This document shows, one piece after another, positions 6,182 through 9,869 of a DNA stretch of 9,869 bases. The stretch is taken from contig DDIP01000068.1 of the NCBI GenBank assembly GCA_002338605.1, positions 1 through 9,869 on the forward strand, given 5' to 3'. Each line of letters starts with the position of its first letter. Position 1 is the first letter of the stretch. A model generated the notes under the pieces. It was not told where the DNA came from, did no database searches, and was given only the letters and a program-made list of their open reading frames with translations. The position numbers and the translations under genes were made by a program. This DNA is from Proteobacteria bacterium UBA1847 (GTDB lineage Bacteria; Pseudomonadota; Gammaproteobacteria; Steroidobacterales; Woeseiaceae).

Positions 6182-8614
6182 GAGGTTGATGGAGTCGAGA
6201 CCTTCGGTCAGCTCTTCCATTGACTGGTGGCGTTTCGTCTTGTCAACCGACATCGCCTTGATGATGAGTTCTGCGTAGTCATCCGGCAAGTCGGGGTTGA
6301 TTTCCTGGCAATGTTTCGCTTTCCCCTGGACGTGCTGATACATGACCGACATGTGATCGCCGCGGCTGTAGGGAGGAATGCCCGTAACCATTTCATACAT
6401 GATGACACCAACGCTATAGATATCGGCAGTCTGGTCGACCTTCTTGCCAAGGATTTGCTCGGGTGCCATGTATTTCGGTGAACCAATCACGTAGCCGGTC
6501 TTGGTAAGCTGAGTGTCGCCGCTACTGGCCGCAGCCGCAACGCCGAAGTCCACGATCTTCAGGAGTCCCTCGTCATTGACAAGTATGTTTGCAGGCTTTA
6601 AGTCACGATGAATGACGCCCGCGAGGTGCGCGACGGTCATGCCTGTTGCCATATCGCGGGAATATTTCAAGGCCTTCTTGAGGTCCATGGGCTTGCTGTC
6701 GGGAATTTCGCCGGACAGCGTGTGTGATGGAAAATACTCCATTGATATCGCATAGGCGCCCTGCAAATGCAGGAAGTCATAAATTCGAATGACGTTTCGA
6801 TGCGTAATCTTTCTTGAGTAACGCAACTCGTGGACAAAGCGCTTCATCATTTCTTCATCCGAGGATACGTTCGGGTTCAGGAACTTGAGAATTAGCTGCT
6901 CGTCAACTACTTCATCGTGCATCAGCAGTACCGTACCGAAAGCACCCTTGCCGATTTTCTCGATGTACTTGTATCGACCATCGATAATATCGCCCGGGTT
7001 GAGCTGTGCGATGTCGAGAACCGGAAGTGCAGTCGGCGCTTCGGCGGCGGCCGGGGCCTCGGCGGCACCCTGTTCCTTGGATTGTGCGCCAAGTAATTTT
7101 TCGAGGTCGGAATTGTCGAGTAACAAGGTTTTTGTATGCACGCCGATTTTTTCGGCGCGCACGTTTTCTTCGATCACGGTCTCGGAATACCGGTCATCCA
7201 GGCTCTTGAGCGCTGTGTCGGCAGCATTGACAATTGTGTATTCATCAGACTGTTTGATTTTCTTGAGGACAGTGCGAATCGTCTCGGCATGCGCATCGTC
7301 AGCGAGATGAGAAAGTGCCTTGATCGCCTCGATCTGTATTGCACGATCCTGGCTTTGCAGCATGGGTACGATCTTGGAGATATGTTTGGCATTGCCCATC
7401 TTTCCAAGGGCGCGGATGACAACTGTATCGGTCTTTGGATCGGCACCGAGCATGGACTCAAGCTTCGGTAACGCCTTGGGGCTGCCAATTTTTGACAGCG
7501 CATCGACGGCCCGTTCGCGTACCCACCAATCCGTGTCGTCAGTGGCATTGATCAGCCCGTCAACCGCGCGCTCGTCCTTGGTCGCGTTCAGTATTTCGAT
7601 TGCGGAGCGACGAATCTCCTCGTCTTTCGACGTCACGAGTTTCAGTACAGAGTCGACGACCCTGGGCCCGCCGATCTCGGCGAGCGCGTCGCCAGCGCGC
7701 GAACGCACCCACCAGTCAGCGTCCTTGATCGCCGCCAGCAAATCCTTGACCGATGATTCGTTGCCGACTTCGTTCAGGACCTCGACGGCCGCGCGACGCG
7801 AATATTCCGATTCGTCCTTCAGTGCGGGTATCAGGTACTTGACTGTATTCGGGTGATTGATCCGGATCAGGACGTCGACCGCCTTGCTCTGGACGTCGAG
7901 GTCGGGATCCGTTAACACCTCGGCGACTTTGGCGATATTGATGGATTTTTCCGGCCGTGTTGCCAGTGCGGACAATGCCGCTGCCCGGACCATCTTGTTG
8001 GGGTCCTTGAGCTGCATTTCCATCGCGTGCGTAATTTCCGCTTTGTCAAATTTTGCCAGCAGTTGCATCAGGTGAATCTTGATCACCGGATCCTTTCCGC
8101 CCATGCGGGCGATAAGGTCCGGAATCATCTCGGGCTTAATCGTCTCCTGGATAATCTTGAAGATCGCGGCTTTTTCTTTCGGCTCACATTCGTAAGCATG
8201 ACGCAGAAGCTCATGAACGCTGAGGTCCTGTTTGTGTACACGCAGGACTTCGATCAGCGCAGGCTTCGAAACTTCTTCATCTTCAAAAAAGTCGAGCAGG
8301 TTATTGGCGTTGTAAGACGTGCTGCTGGACAGCGCCCAGGCGGTACCTGAGACGACACGCTCGTTCCCGTCAGCGAGGCCTTCCTTGTACAGGGGCAGGT
8401 TCTTGTCGTTGACCATTGATCCCAGGATATCGACCAGGACCATGGTGTGGGTCTTGTCCGACATCGCGAGGGCGTCAATGATTTTCGGTACCGCTTTGCT
8501 ACCGGCGCTTTTAAGCTTTGTAACCAGTTTTTGCGCGGCAGGCGACGCGGGATCCTGCTCCGCGATGAGCTGCCCAATAATCTGGTCCGAGCGGAATGTT
8601 GCGAGAAAGCCCAC
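6179..8614 (-). CDS. HEAT-repeat Ser/Thr protein kinase (PknB/Hanks type) heading the pilT operon
   Basis: This 811-residue soluble protein has three parts. Residues about 25-475 are helical HEAT-type repeats, with at least nine clear units of about 31 residues from 194 to 473. Residues about 510-532 are an Ala/Glu/Pro-rich linker. Residues about 547-811 are a complete Hanks-type kinase domain. It has the glycine loop G555-KGAF-G560, ATP lysine K577 (LILKFL), helix-C E596, catalytic H669-R-D671 with K673 and N676, metal-binding D689-F-G691, activation-loop threonines T701/T704/T706 and APE at 717-719. All catalytic residues are intact, so an active enzyme is expected. No membrane segment or signal peptide is visible, unlike many PknB-type receptors. 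The start is a GTG directly after an in-frame stop, with GGATGG about five bases upstream; the next Met is residue 51. The gene sits eight bases ahead of the pilT-like pair, suggesting a role in controlling pilus retraction (inference). Confidence 0.93.
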   Translation of the reverse strand: MGFLATFRSDQIIGQLIAEQDPASPAAQKLVTKLKSAGSKAVPKIIDALAMSDKTHTMVLVDILGSMVNDKNLPLYKEGLADGNERVVSGTAWALSSSTSYNANNLLDFFEDEEVSKPALIEVLRVHKQDLSVHELLRHAYECEPKEKAAIFKIIQETIKPEMIPDLIARMGGKDPVIKIHLMQLLAKFDKAEITHAMEMQLKDPNKMVRAAALSALATRPEKSINIAKVAEVLTDPDLDVQSKAVDVLIRINHPNTVKYLIPALKDESEYSRRAAVEVLNEVGNESSVKDLLAAIKDADWWVRSRAGDALAEIGGPRVVDSVLKLVTSKDEEIRRSAIEILNATKDERAVDGLINATDDTDWWVRERAVDALSKIGSPKALPKLESMLGADPKTDTVVIRALGKMGNAKHISKIVPMLQSQDRAIQIEAIKALSHLADDAHAETIRTVLKKIKQSDEYTIVNAADTALKSLDDRYSETVIEENVRAEKIGVHTKTLLLDNSDLEKLLGAQSKEQGAAEAPAAAEAPTALPVLDIAQLNPGDIIDGRYKYIEKIGKGAFGTVLLMHDEVVDEQLILKFLNPNVSSDEEMMKRFVHELRYSRKITHRNVIRIYDFLHLQGAYAISMEYFPSHTLSGEIPDSKPMDLKKALKYSRDMATGMTVAHLAGVIHRDLKPANILVNDEGLLKIVDFGVAAAASSGDTQLTKTGYVIGSPKYMAPEQILGKKVDQTADIYSVGVIMYEMVTGIPPYSRGDHMSVMYQHVQGKAKHCQEINPDLPDDYAELIIKAMSVDKTKRHQSMEELTEGLDSINL
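7196..8035 (-). repeat. HEAT-repeat array within the kinase gene
   Basis: Codons 194-473 of the kinase encode nine recognisable helical units of about 31 residues, each of the form L..L..D.d..VR..A..AL..ig. Units beginning near residues 287 and 350 both carry the unusual DWWVR turn (300-304 and 362-366), exactly 62 residues or two units apart, with an intervening unit bearing DEEIRR. This pattern suggests growth of the array by duplication of a two-unit block. It is a protein-level repeat; the DNA copies have diverged. Confidence 0.8.
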
Positions 8615-8691
8615 TCAGCCCATCCGTTTTCTGGTTGCGTTATGTAATACCAAGATCTAAGTCGCCCATGCCCAAGCCAAGCGGTGCCGAC

Positions 8692-8710
8692 GGGTGGCCC
8701 GGGGCCATCC
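8692..8710. repeat. GC-rich inverted repeat (hairpin) in the divergent region
   Basis: Arms GGGTGGCC (8692-8699) and GGCCATCC (8703-8710) are separated by CGG. As plus-strand RNA this gives an eight-pair stem with one G-U pair and a three-base loop. As minus-strand RNA the same stem has one A-C mismatch. No T tract follows on either strand, so it is not a standard intrinsic terminator. It falls inside the predicted leader of the kinase mRNA and upstream of the mrp promoter, so it could be an RNA element or an operator. Confidence 0.5.
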
Positions 8711-8741
8711 AGTGATCGTTTCCGCTACTCCCGAACGCGGC

Positions 8742-8750
8742 ATTATGCCA
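8742..8750 (-). promoter_or_regulatory. Possible TG-extended -10 promoter for the kinase-pilT operon
   Basis: On the minus strand TGGCATAAT matches a TG-extended -10 (CATAAT, five of six to TATAAT). The -35 at usual spacing is poor. The predicted start near 8735 gives a leader of about 120 bases that includes the 8692-8710 hairpin. The motif is also part of a 10-base word repeated before metG. Confidence 0.35.
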
Positions 8751-8784
8751 CATCGGTTCCCGCACATCGCTCGCCATTACTGGC

Positions 8785-8813
8785 TTTCAGCGAACCGCCA
8801 GCTCCGCTACAAT
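8785..8813 (+). promoter_or_regulatory. Candidate sigma70 promoter for apbC/mrp
   Basis: TTTCAG (8785-8790, three of six to TTGACA) and TACAAT (8808-8813, five of six to TATAAT) are separated by 17 bases, the ideal spacing. Transcription would begin near 8820, about 60 bases before the gene. This is the best promoter match in the window. Confidence 0.5.
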
Positions 8814-8881
8814 GTGCCTGCGAATTTACCGGCAAGCCGATCCTTCGCAACTAAATTTTACCTAATGCCAGCCAGCGAAGT

Positions 8882-9869
8882 GTGACGGTGTCATCAGAAA
8901 CGGACGTGAATAAGTTCCTCAATTCCATTGAGTTAGCCGCGATTGGCCTGCCATTACATGAGGTTGGGCGGGTCATCAGCGCAAGCGTCAATGGCACAAC
9001 GGCGAGCGTGGCTCTCGAGATCGGATTTCCGGCAACCTCGATCCTGAACGACATGCGTTCGGAAATCTCCGACAAACTGCACACGCATTTCGGTGTGGAA
9101 TCCGCCGATGTTGATATCACGACGAAAATATCGGCGCACGCGGTCCAGGGCAGTCTCAAGCCGGTCCCTGGTATCAAGAACATTATTGCGATCGCCTCCG
9201 GCAAGGGCGGCGTGGGCAAGTCGACGGTTGCCGTCAACGTCGCGCTGGCACTGGCTGCGGAGGGGGCTGCCGTGGGCATTCTGGACGCGGACATCTACGG
9301 GCCAAGCCAGCCCCATATGCTGGGACTGACAGGAGAAAAGCCGGTCAGCGAAGACGGAAAGACCATGTTGCCGTTAAAGGGGCACGGCCTCCAGGTCATG
9401 TCGATCGGGTTCCTGGTGAATCCGGACCAACCGATGGTCTGGCGCGGTCCCATGGTGACATCGGCGTTGAACCAGTTGATGTACCAGACCCGTTGGGAGG
9501 CCCTCGATTACCTGATTGTCGATATGCCTCCCGGAACCGGTGATATCCAGCTCACGTTGTCGCAGAAAGTGCCGGTTTCCGGTGCGGTGATCGTGACCAC
9601 GCCGCAGAACATTGCGACGCTCGATGCACGCAAGGGTCTCGCCATGTTCCGCAAGGTATCGATTTCGGTGCTGGGTGTGGTCGAGAACATGAGCACGTAC
9701 ATATGTTCGTCCTGCGGACATGAGGAAGCGATTTTCGGGCAGGGCGGCGCTCAGCAGATCGTCGACGATTTCGACGTGCCACTGCTCGGACAGCTGCCGC
9801 TGGCGGCACACATCCGCGAGCAAACGGACAGCGGCGTGCCAACGGTCTTGTCAGATCCGGCGTCATCGG
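8882..9869 (+). CDS. apbC: ApbC/Mrp, iron-sulfur cluster carrier P-loop ATPase (3' end cut by window edge)
   Basis: This is a cytosolic Mrp/NBP35-family protein that binds an Fe-S cluster and transfers it to apoproteins with help from ATP hydrolysis. The window holds 329 codons; E. coli Mrp is about 370 residues, so only a short C-terminus is missing. An N-terminal MIP18/DUF59-like domain (about residues 8-85) precedes the ATPase. The deviant Walker A is GKGGVGKST (107-115), followed by GILDADIYGPSQPHMLG, VWRGPMVTSALNQL, the switch/Walker B region IVDMPPGTGDIQLT, VTTPQNIATLDARKG, and the cluster-binding C275-x2-C278 in the familiar VENMS...C..CGH context. No ATG start fits the frame. An in-frame stop lies at 8852, and GTG codons at 8882, 8888 and 8906 are possible starts, none with a strong Shine-Dalgarno. 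I took the first, so the start is uncertain by up to eight codons. It is divergent from the kinase operon. Confidence 0.95.
   Translation, partial: MTVSSETDVNKFLNSIELAAIGLPLHEVGRVISASVNGTTASVALEIGFPATSILNDMRSEISDKLHTHFGVESADVDITTKISAHAVQGSLKPVPGIKNIIAIASGKGGVGKSTVAVNVALALAAEGAAVGILDADIYGPSQPHMLGLTGEKPVSEDGKTMLPLKGHGLQVMSIGFLVNPDQPMVWRGPMVTSALNQLMYQTRWEALDYLIVDMPPGTGDIQLTLSQKVPVSGAVIVTTPQNIATLDARKGLAMFRKVSISVLGVVENMSTYICSSCGHEEAIFGQGGAQQIVDDFDVPLLGQLPLAAHIREQTDSGVPTVLSDPASS

Larger units (their letters stand above)
8615..8881. other. Divergent intergenic region between the kinase operon and apbC/mrp
   Basis: These 267 bases separate two divergent genes and hold no convincing gene. A 63-codon plus-strand frame (8694-8885, GTG start) has no family resemblance and covers the mrp promoter. 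The region contains a candidate promoter for each direction and one strong GC-rich inverted repeat, listed separately. No poly-T terminator is expected between divergent starts, and none is seen. Confidence 0.7.

Noticed and set aside
8694..8885. A 63-codon plus-strand frame in the divergent intergenic region ending at the apbC start
   Set aside because: It has a GTG start without a ribosome site, covers the best promoter candidate, and has low-complexity basic composition. A leader-peptide role has no support.

Overview
The window looks like a chromosomal segment from a gammaproteobacterium. RsxA, RsxB, RsxC and MetG all resemble the Escherichia/Pseudomonas types closely and with matching lengths: RsxA is 193 residues, and MetG has its zinc cysteines and its KMSKS-like loop at the E. 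coli positions. Coding density is very high and base composition is even. I see no tRNA, rRNA, CRISPR array or mobile element.

Layout. Everything from 1 to 8614 is coded on the minus strand in one tight row. In transcription order it runs: a HEAT-repeat Ser/Thr protein kinase (6179-8614), two tandem PilT-family type IV pilus ATPases (5067-6170 and 4001-5062), methionyl-tRNA synthetase metG (1955-3970), then rsxA (1357-1938), rsxB (865-1347) and the 5' part of rsxC (1-868, running off the edge). Gaps between these genes are 8, 4, 30, 16 and 9 bases, followed by a 4-base overlap. A 267-base divergent intergenic region (8615-8881) separates the kinase from apbC/mrp on the plus strand (8882 to the window end), an Fe-S carrier P-loop ATPase.

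How the parts fit. mrp and metG are divergent next-door neighbours in E. coli and other gammaproteobacteria. Here the kinase-pilT-pilT block sits exactly between them. metG-rsxABC(DGE) downstream and mrp upstream are housekeeping: translation, membrane electron transfer and Fe-S supply. The inserted block looks like an accessory signalling and motility module in which a soluble HEAT-kinase fusion is co-transcribed with two pilus retraction ATPases. That pairing is the most interesting part of the window. A functional link between kinase and ATPases is inferred from operon structure only.

Regulation. The divergent region holds a good sigma70-like promoter for mrp (TACAAT at 8808-8813), a TG-extended CATAAT for the kinase operon (8742-8747), and a strong GC-rich hairpin (8692-8710). 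The same 10-base word containing the kinase -10 recurs just ahead of metG (3979-3988), so it flanks the kinase/pilT block as a direct repeat.
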